Assembly (NCBI GenBank): GCA_907164885.2
Contig: OU015490.1
Location: 220,867,869 to 220,931,868 of the forward strand
Length of the DNA: 64,000 bases
Direction of reading: 5' to 3'
From: Dolomedes plantarius
Taxonomy: Eukaryota > Arthropoda > Arachnida > Araneae > Dolomedidae
A program made the translations under genes and the position numbers. Numbering within the stretch: the first letter of the stretch is position 1; every line of letters begins with the position of its first letter. The notes below the pieces were generated by a model, which made no database searches, had not been told where the DNA came from, and saw only the letters and a list, made by a program, of their open reading frames with translations. Positions 41,681-56,892 of this stretch are shown here, in pieces.

Positions 41681-42922
41681 AACGGTTCTAATTTGAAACA
41701 GGACTGTTCTTAAGAGAGCATTTTTCTTTTACTGGTGTAGTGATTGATTAATAATTTCACTTATTAAATGTTTATTCAAACCCTCACTGATTATTTTTGT
41801 CTTTTAAGTATGTTAATAATCTATTGAAAATAACGAACAATTATTACTGAATTATAAGAGAAAAACTAAGATTTTACAATTCTTTAGCTATCCATTACGT
41901 TAATTAGCTATTCATTATATGATTTTAGGTATGATAAATTTGTAATTTACCCTTTACACTCTTAATCATAAAATAAAATTCTAGTTTCTTTTTCTATTTC
42001 TTCCCTGGTGAATTTATTGTTTTTTTATGTAGCATAATAATCTATTACACAAAATTTTTCTTTACATTATTTGATATTATGTTCGAACTTTTATCCCTTA
42101 AGCACTTTCATAAAAACAAAAATCTTTAATTTCGGCTCTCCTCTGCATTTGCTAATGAAGATAACTTTTTCCACTGAAGAATGTCGAATGCTTCATTATG
42201 GATTTAATTCTACAAATACAGAAGATAAAGGCCTATCTCAAAAAAGGTAGATAATTAATGGTTAAAGGATTCAAATTAAATTCAAAATTACGTAAAGTTG
42301 AAATGCGATAAAAATCTGAGGGAATATCTATAACATTACACATATAAAAGTTTTAATAAATCACACATTTTGCAATATATTCTTGTTGCAGAAAAGGGGT
42401 AGAAACAATGAGTTTTTTCCTATGACACATGTGCAAAATTCAAACATTTTCATGAATTTTAAATTAGAATAAAAAAGGAAAATTAGTAAGATCCGTAATG
42501 CCTTAAAAATTTCATCTTTCTTTTTTAAGAATATATGTTACTGTTTGCTTCATAATGTTCAAACACTAATCACTGAAACACTATCTCAAAAATGATTGTT
42601 TACTTTTGACTTCCCTCTGAGTAAGCATCTAATGAAGATAATTAGTTCCTCAGAAAAACATCGAATACCTAATTATGGATCAAATTGTAAATACTAAATT
42701 GATAAAAATTTAATTTCAAACGTTAAGCTTAAAATAATTGGAATTTTAGGGATTCAAATTAAATTGAAATCCACACGAAGTTGAAATAGATAAAACATTT
42801 TAAGAAAATTTTAAACTTTAATAAATATAAGAAAGCTTGATAAATAATGCATTCTGGTTATGAAAATTCGTGATGTCTGAGATATCTTGCAATAAAGATA
42901 AGTCATTTTCTTTTATATATAA

Positions 42923-42995
42923 CTAGCTAAAAACACGCGCTTCGCTACAGAGTACATTCAAATTAAATACAACGGTGAATGTATGCAATTAATGC

Positions 42996-43029
<34 letters not shown>

Positions 43030-43886
43030 TGAGGGATATTTATTTTTTGTGGATAATATTCAATCGTCTGCTGCATTAGAATGAAAAAGAATATCATTTT
43101 TGTCTATTTAGTTGTTATGCACGTGACGATAAATTTATTTAAAGTACCAGAAAAAGAAATCACGTGATCAACATTTAATAAATTAAATTTTACAAAATTA
43201 ATCTTTAAAAATTTGTACTTTTGTCATATACCTAAAACAGCATGAATACACTTATTTATATATATATATATAACAGTTCCGTAACTGACTCATTCACTCA
43301 CTGGTATACAAGGCACAGAACAAACCGCTGGACCTAAAGGGTTGAAATTTTGCATAGCGATTCTTCTTATAGTGTAGGGGTGCACTTAGAAAGATTTTTC
43401 AAAAATTCTTCTTAGATTTTTTAAAATAAAATTTTTAAGCAGTTATTTTAACTTTTTTTACGTTTACATTTAAACTAATACTTTGAGGGTTATAAAATTT
43501 ATATCACAATAAAGATCATAAAAATTCCTTTAAAATGAATTTTTTTTTAATCTTTACCTCCATTTCCTGATTTTTTTTGAATTTTTAAAGATTAATTTTT
43601 AGAATTTAATTTATGAAATACTGATCACGTGATTTATTTTTCTGGTACTTTAAATAAATTTATCGTCACGTGCATAACAACTAATTAAACAAAAAATATT
43701 TTTTCCCTTGCTAATGCAGCAGACGATTGGACATTATCCAAAAAAGTATTAAAATACAGTAAAAGAAATGTTCAACAAACTATACTATATTAACTTTACT
43801 ATATTCTTTAGTATTCTTTATATTAGATTTAATTTGAATATTTTCTTCTACATTATTTTGTCTATAAAATTATCCTTTACGATATT

Positions 43887-43980
<94 letters not shown>

Positions 43981-44053
43981 GCATGAATTGCATACATTGA
44001 CCGTTGTATTTAATTTGAATGTACTACGTAGCGAAGTACGTCTTTTCAGCTAG
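42923..44053. mobile_element. Inverted pair of non-autonomous Helitrons (U5)
   Basis: Same structure as U1. Confidence 0.72.
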
Positions 44054-44462
44054 TATATATATATATATACGGTCCCTCCAGCACCGGACAAACAGGAACT
44101 TACCGCAAATCTCGGACAAACTTTATTCTATCAATTTTTATATGTTCGTGAGCAGCAACAATTCACCAAATCCCCGGCCGAAACCTTGATGGGTCATTTA
44201 AAATTTCTTGAGGTCATACTCACATGACCTTTGCACTCTTGCAGTGATTGGACAGAGGGCCCCAGGAAAGTTCTGTGGGATTGAGTCCCGTGGCCGTTAT
44301 AAAAACTTTGGCGCCTACGAGACTAGGGGTGAAAGGGAGGATATGTTGATTACCTACTTCAGTTTTTAGGTTACTTACAATGCCTTTGTTTTTAAAACGA
44401 AAACGAAATTAACTCTATGCCCAAGGAATGTTAAAAAAACTCAGAAATTAGTTAAGGTTTTT

Positions 44463-44583
<121 letters not shown>

Positions 44584-45550
44584 TTATATATATATATATA
44601 TATTAAACATAAAATTTTAGTTTTAGCATCCAGTTGTTTGATAAATATTCTTTACGTTAAAAAAAAATACCATATTTTAACTAGTATGATAAATTCATGC
44701 TTTTAAACATTTGACAAGAGGTAATTTCATATTTTTCTGGGAAAGAATCTATCCTCTCACTCTATTAAATTTTAAAACTGTTTTCAAATAAATAGAGGTA
44801 AAACTACAATTTTTAATAAATGAAAGGGTATTTAATATACTATTATAAATAAAATCCATTAGGCTATTTTTTTCTATTTTACAGACTGACCGTAATGACT
44901 TTGCAAACTTTTAAGTTTTAACGGTTAAAATAAATGATATGTTTTATATGCTTTCTCTACACAATTAGCTGTTGTTGTCTGTTTTTATCCCTTACACATT
45001 ATAAAATTACATATGGTGTTAATATTGTAAGATATGATTTATCAAAAAATCAGATTGAAATGAAATGGTATAACTTTGCAAAATCATTCGGGGGGAACAA
45101 CAGCAAATATTTATATAACTTTCTCACGAAAATGCCGTTTGAAATCATGTAAGAGGATATTTTTTTGGGTTTAATGGGGAACACCAAAACACGAAATAAT
45201 TAGTATTTTATGTGGTGCATTCCCAATATTTTGCAAGTGTTTGAAACAGCTTACATTAATATTAGCTCTTTTAATACGCATCAGTAAAAATCCTGCATAT
45301 GCATGAATCTGAATGTGCAAGAGTAATTCGGAAAGGTTAAAGATAGGTACTTTTTGCATAGAAACATAAGATGTTGGTCTATTCGATGTTTTCCAAGTGC
45401 ATCATAAGTAATATCGCCGCCGTCCACACCCGAAGGTTATACGGCCCTTCAATAATAAAAATAATCATGCCGACGGTAATCCAGCCCAACCGGGTCCCGA
45501 AGTTTTTCTTTTTGCAATTCCTTTACCTGTCTTTTTTTTTAACTGAGGGG

Positions 45551-46297
45551 CTATCCACCTTCCCCTTGTAGGGGGAAGTGTATATTCATAATTTCCTGCA
45601 TAATATTCTTCATGTACCTTCTACAATAATAATCCGTAAATAATTTACTAGGGGCCCAATCTTGAAAGCCCAAAGGTAGGATTTTTCGTGCTTCAGCCCA
45701 TTTGCTACAATTGTATATACAGTGCTTAATAGTTTGTATATTGCCACACTCACAAAGATCTGTTTTAGCAAAAAAACTGTTTTGATAGACTCCTATACAG
45801 CCATGTTCAGTTATTGCTTGATTAAGAAGGAAATCTGCCGACAGTCTTTTCGTAGAAACTCTAGAGAATACCTCAAATACTTTCCTTCCTACACTGCTTC
45901 TCTCCGAATTTTCTTGCCATATATTTATGTAATAATTCTTAATTTTACTCTTAATCTGTTCTTTAGTTAATTTATAATTTCCTGTGATTTCATTCAGTGT
46001 TGTTGCTTCTTTAGCTGCTGCGTCTACCATCTCATTTTCATTAATGCCACAGTGGGCTTTAACCCAGTGTAAGTTTACTGCTATCTCATGACTTTCTATT
46101 AGGTTTTTTATATTTCAATCCTATCTCCCTTAAAATAATATGTACATATACCTTGCAGTGTACTTCTAGAATCAATGTATATGTCGATTTCCTGTATTCT
46201 TTTACTTATAGCATCAGTGATGGCCATGTCAATGGCTTCAACTTCGGCGCTATAGGATGATGCATTATTAGGTAGACATTTAAGCTTTGTTTGCTAT
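45551..46297 (-). pseudogene. Non-LTR retrotransposon RNase H remnant (U5)
   Basis: Same frame and lesions as U1; open segment 45551-46030. Confidence 0.8.
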
Positions 46298-47563
46298 AAA
46301 ACATTAAGGTTGTAACGTGTTCACGCCTCACCAAACCCTTCGTTAGTTTTCCAAGTGCATCATAAGCAGTCGAATATAAATGATTGATTATATTCCAAAT
46401 TCTATCTAGGTTATGAGCAAACAACCGCACTGGACAAAAAGAAACTGATGGCCGTATGCTATATTTTGAAAAATTTGATTCTTGATTAACCAGATGGAAG
46501 TTCTACAAATAGGTTTTTCCAAAAGTTCGTTTTTCCTCTTAACTTAGTGAGAAAAGGCAGAAACAAATGGCAGATTGTTTTTAATTAAAACCAGAAACAT
46601 TTTTCAACAGACTATGCTATGATCAAAGTCTTCTGGATTTCACTTTAATGTAGAAGAATTTCAAAATTATTTCTTGGGACTTTCATTTGTGACCTTTATA
46701 CCACTAAAAGTAATGTAGAAAACAGAAAAATAACTACATTAGAAATCTATGCTACGATAATTAAAAGCTATCATTGTGTGTTCCTTTTCTAATACTACAT
46801 TTATCTGAGAGTCAGCTCAGTTCATGGTGGAATCTGCAGTATTTGGTGGTTACAAGTCAATCATTCCTGTTACACTAATCTGGCAGTATATTGCTGTTAT
46901 ACTGTGCTAGAGAATATGGCCCAGGCTAGTTTCCTACCTTGTCTCAAAGGAAGATATTACTAAGGGCTGCCCTGACATTCCTGTGTAGCATCTGTACAAC
47001 ATTTTGGACTTTTTCGGAAATAAAAATTCAGTGATATTCCAATGCCGATAATACTTGGTACCACTCTGCATATTTATATAGAATAACATTAGCATAAAAG
47101 ATGCGCACTTTTGTTTAAAAATTTATAACTCAGAGACTAAAACTTTAAGTTTAGACTTGTCGCACAATTTTAATTATACTTTTCACAATCTGATTAATGT
47201 ATGCGCGATTGAGCATGTGTTTTTGTTTTTCAAAGACAGCGAGATAATTTTTGTTTGGCTTTTTGATCTATTAAAGTAAATTTGTGAATCCTAAATATTT
47301 ATAAAAATACACGTTATCGGGGTCACAATTTTGTTTTCTATTATTTCTTTAAAACTAAAATATTGAAGTTTTAGACAAAGTTCAATTTTATAAACAAAAA
47401 GACAATCCTATTTGTCTCATGAATACGATGTCAAGATGTTATAAATCGAAAATATAATAGCTTGAATCATAAAAATTTGAAAATTATGCATAGCGATTTT
47501 TCCTTGTTTAATTAACCCATGTAGGACCGCTCCATGTTTTCTTTATTGGAAATGCACCATATA

Positions 47564-47615
<52 letters not shown>

Positions 47616-47619
<4 letters not shown>

Positions 47620-48125
47620 AAGAATTAATCAGAGAAAGGGGAATAATTAAGAAAATTTAAGGGGGTGTTTAATTGAAATCTAATTTCTAGTGTTAAATGT
47701 CACTGTTTGTGTACTTCCAGACGGGCTACGGGACAAGGGGAGTCCCAGTTTAGAAAGTTGGACTTGATTCACGAAAGTTGTAGAAGGAATAGATGGAAAA
47801 TCTATTAACAGTATCGCGCTTAGCCACTCCCCTTCCCCATCATCGGTGCATGCGTCATGAGCGCATGCGCAATGGCATTAGAAACTTGGAAACAAAAGTG
47901 TTTTAATTAGAGAGGGTTTGATTTTGATCTTGGTTGGTTGCGAATCACGAGGCGTGGGATGAAAAGTTGGCACTGATTGATTGGAAGTTATTCAGTTTAA
48001 GAATAAAACTCTTGGATAAATATTAATTGTAATTATTTACCACATGCCTATGTTCACTTTCTGCATATTAATAATTATTAGGAGAAAATGTTAAGTGGGA
48101 TGTACGTGTAGAAGAAGCACTTCAT
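47616..48125 (+). mobile_element. LTR-like block (U5)
   Basis: 510 bp, as in U1, with the tgttaag start intact. Confidence 0.42.
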
Positions 48126-48601
48126 GAGTCGAGTAGAATTTTGTGATCATGCGAGGGATTAACCCCACAGCCGTTTTAAATTTAACTTAAAAGTATTTGA
48201 ATTTTGTAAAATTTGTCTAGGTTTTCATCTCTCTTCTCGTGATTGCGGCATCCATCAGCGGAAAAATTTCCGGGAAAGAGCATTATTTTTGGTCTGAAGC
48301 TACACTTTTTTTTTTTTTTTTTTGTGCTGATGCCAGCGAGTGAAATAGCCGATATATTGAGTTCCAGTTCCGGATAACGTGGTACAAGGATGATGTTCGC
48401 CGACTTCGCATTCTGTATTCACCAAGGTGGATGTTGTGCATTGTCTTCACAACGCTTTTTTCTGCCCAAGGTGTTGTGGGTGGATTTGTTTCCTGTAGTG
48501 TGTTATGTGAAAATTATTCGGGATATGTTTTTTCAACGGATAATTTTTTTTCCATTCGTCTTCTGCATGGCGGACATCGTGTTAATCTTCATCGTGTTAA
48601 T

Positions 48602-49041
48602 ACAGTTATACCAGTTTTACCACATACATCTTATACCGTTTTCCAATGTCCATTCGGTGTTCTTAGAAATCGTTTTCCTAAGGCTCCTATTGAAAAACAG
48701 AAATCGCAAAAGTACATTGGAGAAGAGTCAGGTAATTTTACAGGTATTTCATTAAATGGTATACATTTTATTCCTGCTAATGACTCTTTCTTTGCTAAAT
48801 AAGAGGCAGTTGATTTACACGTGTGACTAGAGGTCTTAGGAGGTGGTTTAGCGGTCATGTTTTCATTTTTACTTTCAGTTAGACGTTTTTTCACTTTCAA
48901 ATTTAATATAGTATAAATACATATTTTTGAAATGCCATAACCGAAATGTTTACACCGCTTTATAATTTGTTCATACAAATATTTCTCCCCGGGATGAGCA
49001 GTTATCTAACCTTCGAGCCATCTATCAATTTTAGGAGCCAT
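48602..49041 (-). pseudogene. Mariner-like transposase, 3' end cut (U6)
   Basis: As in U2, with a private substitution turning SPMDF into SPMYF (tccatt to tacatt on the plus strand near 48713). The change removes the acidic residue at the last catalytic position, so this copy has lost one more key residue although its frame stays open. Confidence 0.6.
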
Positions 49042-49199
49042 TTTCAAAATAAATCTTTTATTTTACATTCCAATCAAGGAAAAAAAATAGCAGACGATTA
49101 TTCTGAAGTTGGGAAATTTTTATCTCAAAATGCAAACGCCAAAAACAAATTACAAAATCGTTTCCATAAAGTGCGATGAAGTGAAGTGCGCAGAAGTGA

Positions 49200-49261
<62 letters not shown>

Positions 49262-49394
49262 CACACACAAACACTATCTACCAATTAGTATTTGGACAGC
49301 CATAGAAATTATGATATTTGCGGTCCTGATATACTTCCCGCCTCCGCCGTTAAATATCGTGTAGGAAAAAACATTGACTTTAGCCTCTTGCAAG

Positions 49395-49765
49395 ATGCCA
49401 CAAAGTGCAGATTTATCTGATTTCGAGAAAGGTATAAACGTCGAGTATCACATAAATGGCCGATCATTCAGGGACATATAAAACGAGCTGAATTACCCTA
49501 AATCGACAGTGGCCTATCTGATTCAGAACTGGAAAGTGAGCGGTGATTGTCGGAATATGCCCCGAGTCGGAAGACCCACGAAACTGGGAGATAGAGACAG
49601 ACGGATGCTGTCCAGAAAAATTCGAAAGAATCGCACCAACCGATGGCCCACATACTTCTGGAGTTTCAGCAGGCTTCCGGGAGTGTTGTTTCGATGAATA
49701 TCATTTGTAAGGAAGCACATATACTTGGTTTTCATGGTCGTTCTGCCGCTCATATATATACGTGA
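49395..49765 (+). pseudogene. Tc1-like transposase, N-terminal fragment (U6)
   Basis: Same sequence and lesions as the U1 fragment. Confidence 0.82.
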
Positions 49766-50936
49766 AACGGTTCTAATTTGAAACAGGACTGTTCTTAAGA
49801 GAGCATTTTTCTTTTACTGGTGTAGTGATTGATTAATAATTTCACTTATTAAATGTTTATTCAAACCCTCACTGATTATTTTTGTCTTTTAAGTATGTTA
49901 ATAATCTATTGAAAATAACGAACAATTATTACTGAATTATAAGAGAAAAACTAAGATTTTACAATTCTTTAGCTATCCATTACGTTAATTAGCTATTCAG
50001 TATATGATTTTATGTATGATAAATTTGTAATTTACCCTTTACACTCTTAATCATAAAATAAAATTCTAGTTTCTTTTTCTATTTCTTCCCTGGTGAATTT
50101 ATTGTTTTTTTATGTAGCATAATAATCTATTACACAAAATTTTTCTTTACATTATTTGATATTATGTTCGAATTTTTATCCCTTAAGAACTTTCATAAAA
50201 ACAAAAATCTTTAATTTCGGCTCTCCTCTGCATTTGCTAATGAAGATAACTTTTTCCACTGAAGAATGTCGAATGCTTCATTATGGATTTAATTCTAAAA
50301 ATACAGAAGATAAAGGCCTATCTCAAAAAAGGTAGATAATTAATGGTTAAAGGATTCAAATTAAATTCAAAATTACATGAAGTTGAAATGCGATAAAAAT
50401 CTGAGGGAATATCTATAACATTACACATATAAAAGTTTTAATAAATCACACATTTTGCAATATATTCTTCTTGCAGAAAAGGGGTAGAAACAATGAGTTT
50501 TTAGATCCGTAATGCCTTAAGAATTTCATCTTTCTTTTTTAAGAATATATGTTACTGTTTGCTTCATAATGTTCAAACACTAATCACTGAAACACTATCT
50601 CAAAAATGATTGTTTACTTTTGACTTCCCTCTGAGTAAGCATCTAATGAAGATAATTAGTTTCTCAGAAAGACATCGAATACCTAATTATGGATCAAATT
50701 GTAAATACTAAATTGATAAAAATTTAATTTAAAACGTTAAGCTTAAAATAATTGGAATTTTAGGGATTCAAATTAAATTGAAATCCACGCGAAGTTGAAA
50801 TAGATAAAAAATTTTAAGAAAATTTTAAACTTTAATAAATATAAGAAAGCTTGATAAATAATGCATTCTGGTTATGAAAATTCGTGATGTCTGAGATATC
50901 TTGCAATAAAGATAAATCATTTTCTTTTATATATAA

Positions 50937-51561
50937 CTAGCTGAAAACCCGCGCTTCGCTACAAAGTACATTCAAATTAAATACAACGGTGAATGTATGC
51001 AATTAATGCCAATCTATATATATATATATATATATATAAAAATAGTAAGGGATATTTATTTTTTGTGGATAATATTCAATCGTCTGCTGCATTAGAAAGA
51101 AAAAGAATATCATTTTTGTCTATTTAGTTGTTATGCACGTGACGATAAATTTATTTAAAGTACCAGAAAAAGAAATAACGTAATGAACATTTAATAAATT
51201 AAATTTTAAAATTAATCTTTAAAAATTCACCAAAAATCAGAAAATCAAGGTAAAGGTTCGAAAAAGATTTCATTTTGAAGGAATTTTTATGATCTTTCTC
51301 GTGATATAAATTTTATAACCCTCAATGTATTATTTGAAATGCAAACGTAAAAAAAGTTTAAAAAACAGCTTAAAAATTTAATTTAAAAAAATCTAAGAAG
51401 AATTTTTGAAAAATCTTTCTTAGTGCTCCCCTACACTATTAGAAGAATTGCCATGCAAAATTTCAGCCCTTTAGGTCCCGCGGTTTGGTCTGTGCGTTGT
51501 ATGTCAGTCAGTCAGTCAGTGAATGAATGAGTCAGTTACAGAACTGTTTTATATATATAGA
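50937..51561 (-). mobile_element. Complete single non-autonomous Helitron
   Basis: On the minus strand it starts TCTATATATATAAAACAG at 51561 and ends GTAGCGAAGCGCGGGTTTTC, AGCTAG at 50937, inserted between A and T. Near the start is a run of CACTGACTGACTGACTGAC-type repeats and accgcgggacctaaagggct. It is the same family as the Helitron pairs in U1-U5, but present once and uninterrupted. Its end keeps GCGCGGGTTTTCAG where the array copies have changed. At 625 bp it has no coding capacity. Confidence 0.78.
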
Positions 51562-51584
51562 TTGTGCATTATGTTCTTATTTCA

Positions 51585-51770
51585 TAGCTGAAAGAGATCA
51601 TTTTCTAATTTTTATAGATGATAAACACCTATCGCAAAAAAGTTTGATAATTTAAGGTTGAATGATTCGAATTAAATCCAAATCTACGTAAAGTTTAAAT
51701 ACCCTCAAATTGCGAAGGGAAATTTAAAACTATAATACATATAAGAAACTTTAATAAATCATACATTTTT
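51585..51770. repeat. Third diverged copy of the unit's internal repeat
   Basis: Matches 2591-2835 and 3066-3315 (acctatcgcaaaaaag, gattcgaattaaatccaaat, ctacgtaaagttt, ttaataaatca). It lies directly beyond the Helitron, so this is the native right flank of the Helitron insertion. Confidence 0.6.
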
Positions 51771-51773
51771 ACA

Positions 51774-51850
51774 GGGCTCAAGGTAGCCTAGATGTAGCGT
51801 GTCGGCTTTCGGCGCTGAGGATGCTCGGATCTCATACCGACAAGAGACGT
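51774..51850 (+). ncRNA. tRNA-derived SINE head or tRNA pseudogene
   Basis: gggctcaaggtagcctagat contains an A-box-like tagcctagatg (51784-51794). A weaker B-box-like cggatctcatacc follows at 51826-51838, with tRNA-like spacing. The B box has several mismatches and no clean acceptor stem closes, so it is not a working tRNA. About 50 bp further on is ordinary AT-rich DNA; no SINE tail is clear. Confidence 0.35.
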
Positions 51851-52303
51851 TAAATACTGTTTCTATTACTGTTTTCTTAGTGTTTTATACTTACCTCTGT
51901 AAGTCTCGTGTGATACTTTGTGGTACACGGGAATTTTATGTGTATTTTTTAATTTAAAAAAATTCTGTTTCTAGGCCGGATATGGGCATGTCAAATTTGT
52001 AGACCGGAAAGTTCTTCTATGATGTCACAGGGAGTGGGAGAGTGTACGATTTCGCACCTGCGGGTGTTCAGTCAAAATTGAGGTGGCACCTGGCAACACT
52101 GACTCCGATATTTATGGTGCCATTCTAAAACAGGAGCTGTGTGACAGTGAAATCATAGGTTTAAGTATATAAATAAATAATTTTGATTTGAATTAATTGA
52201 TTATAGTTTTAATGATTTATGATTAATGATGGTAAAGATGTGGTTAGTACATTGCATGTAGAAAAAAATTCAGTACGACTCCAAATGATAGAAACCAACT
52301 CTG

Positions 52304-53460
52304 GTTTATAATTACAGATTAATTTATTGATTCACACACATAATACTATACAATACGCTCGTACTAAATATTTCATACTTCATCTACACATCATCTACAC
52401 ATGCTACTTACAAATTCATTCCTACTAAGTTAATTATCTACGACACATATGTTTAACTCATTCAATTATGATATCATCTTATACACATATCCCTCATATT
52501 AAACTGGTTCATGACATGATAGTAAATCATAAATATCACTCATATTAATATGGCTCAATTTACTGACACACTAATAATTCATCAATATTACTCATATTAA
52601 CTGACTCAATTTACTGACATAATAATAATTCCACTCATTTATATATTTTAATGCAATCGCGCCCTACCATTTTAATTCTTAGTATTCACTATTCTTAATT
52701 TATTGAAGCAGCGATTATGTACATATATGTGAGAAAAGGGGAAGCACAGTACCTTAACCGATGATACGAGATTGCAGGGGCGTTGGTCCTTCGTCTGGGA
52801 ATGGCATAATCTTGAGGCACACGGAATGTTCATATAAATTCACTATTTCGGTGTCGAACAACTAATATCGGCTGGCGGATCATTCAGAATCTGGAACCTC
52901 TCTCTCAACTGGCATCATCATCCTTTCAGTGCGGAACTATCTTGACGCACAAGGATTGTTCATTTAAATTCACTAGTTCGATGTCGAACGACAAATATCG
53001 GCTGGCGGGTCCTTCAGAATCAGAAACATCTCTCTCCACTGGCCAACTATCTTAAGGCACATGGTTCATTCAACAATTGCCCGTTTCTTTCTTCAATGGC
53101 AGTACAATACTATTAAGCCATATAGGTGCCTCTTATCTATCAACTCACTTCATACATGACTCTACATCTATAAGTATTCGACGTGTTTTCTGGGTAATCA
53201 CTTCAACTATCAGCCCAACAAACTTCTTCCTGAGTCTCTGTCTAAGTCTCGTCATTCAGTTATTTCATCTCCATATCTTTCTCCTTCTAATTCTAGGGTA
53301 CCTCTTCCATTGCTTTCCTATTGGCTATATTGTCTTGACAATTTACCATCTGATTGGCCTGCGGTTTATCCTTTATATTTACTCCATTCATTGGGCTTCG
53401 TGGGCGTATCTATCGTCGTGACCCCTCTCTATTCGTTGCGCTGACCAGAACTCTTTAACA
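52304..53460. other. LTR-like block with internal tandem repeats
   Basis: The block begins tggtttataatt and ends ctctttaaca, so it has TG...CA termini on either strand, and is less AT-rich inside. Three imperfect direct repeats start at 52811, 52941 and 53051, the first two about 100 bp long: cttgaggcacac, ttcatataaattcacta, gtgtcgaac, atatcggctggcgg, then ctctctctc. No matching target-site duplication or clear primer-binding site was found. No protein frame here is convincing. Confidence 0.3.
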
Positions 53461-54300
53461 ACCTGGCCCGGGGCTAAAGACTTTTGCGTGTGGGCTCCCC
53501 TTTTATTACGGCCGTAATTTTACTCCTATATTGTACCTTTTATTCTTATTCTCTAAACAAAACGCCCTCTTGCATATTTATTTTATGTCCATCTGTCCGT
53601 AAGTGTCTCTCTCTTCTCTATCTCCTTCTATTATCTTTATAGCCCTCTTTACAACTGTCGGACGTTTGTGCTTCACGCCCGATCAATCTACTTAATACAT
53701 TATTCTAACATTCCGAGAATCATCTTTCACTTGGCAGTCGGTGGCGAGGACATTCATCATTAATAAATCCATCAAACAGTAAGATGTTAACACAACTGGC
53801 ATAAAAACACTCAAAATGAGCATCATAAACATCTTTATTAAAATTCCAATAATTACTCAGATCCATATCTAAAATAAATGGCGTTTCAATCCCATTAAAA
53901 TATGTGTGCCTTCGGCACACATCTTTACTCGATGCTATGTCTCCATGGCTCTGGCGATTTTTTTTTTGTTTGTTTCAACTTTAAAACCAACGCTTAGTGA
54001 CGCTCATTACGTATGCGTGATGTCATATCGTACATGTTGTTTTACTAAACTCAGCATTTCATTTCTCTTCGACGCTCAAACCACAGATGCGCCAAGATTC
54101 TATAATGAAAAGGGGAATATCCCTTTAGAATATGTGGTTCTTCAGTAATAGAATCAAGTCAAACCCATTAATCCTATTTTCACTGCAATGCCTGATGCCG
54201 CTTATTTGAATTCCCAGACTTTTAAATTGTTAATCCTATATTTTAATAACTAAAATCCCGTGTTAAGGTCACGCGATCGCCCCCCATATTTTATAGTCTC
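53461..54300. other. Unassigned region with a perfect short hairpin
   Basis: No recognised gene; open frames at 53720-53920 and 53906-54148 have no recognisable motif. A perfect 9-bp stem with a 3-base loop (atgtgtgcc ttc ggcacacat) lies at 53902-53922. Confidence 0.4.
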
Positions 54301-54307
54301 ACATATA

Positions 54308-54383
54308 TATCTATATATCTATCTATCTATCTATCTGTCTATCTATCTATCTATCTATCTATCTATATATATATATATATATA
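54308..54383. repeat. (ATCT)n and (TA)n microsatellite
   Basis: A run of tatctatctatc with one gtct variant, passing into TA repeats that abut the left end of the Tigger-like MITE. Confidence 0.95.

Positions 54384-56892
<2,509 letters not shown>

Larger units (their letters stand above)
48602..51230. repeat. Tandem unit U6, incomplete and diverging
   Basis: Collinear with the other units up to about 51230, near the end of the minus-strand Helitron fragment of U1. Near-identical until about 49990, then carrying roughly twenty substitutions plus a deletion of about 77 bp at 50503 over the next kilobase. (TA)n locus a is 49204-49255, the shortest allele. The second Helitron and everything to its right in a complete unit are missing. 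Confidence 0.92.
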
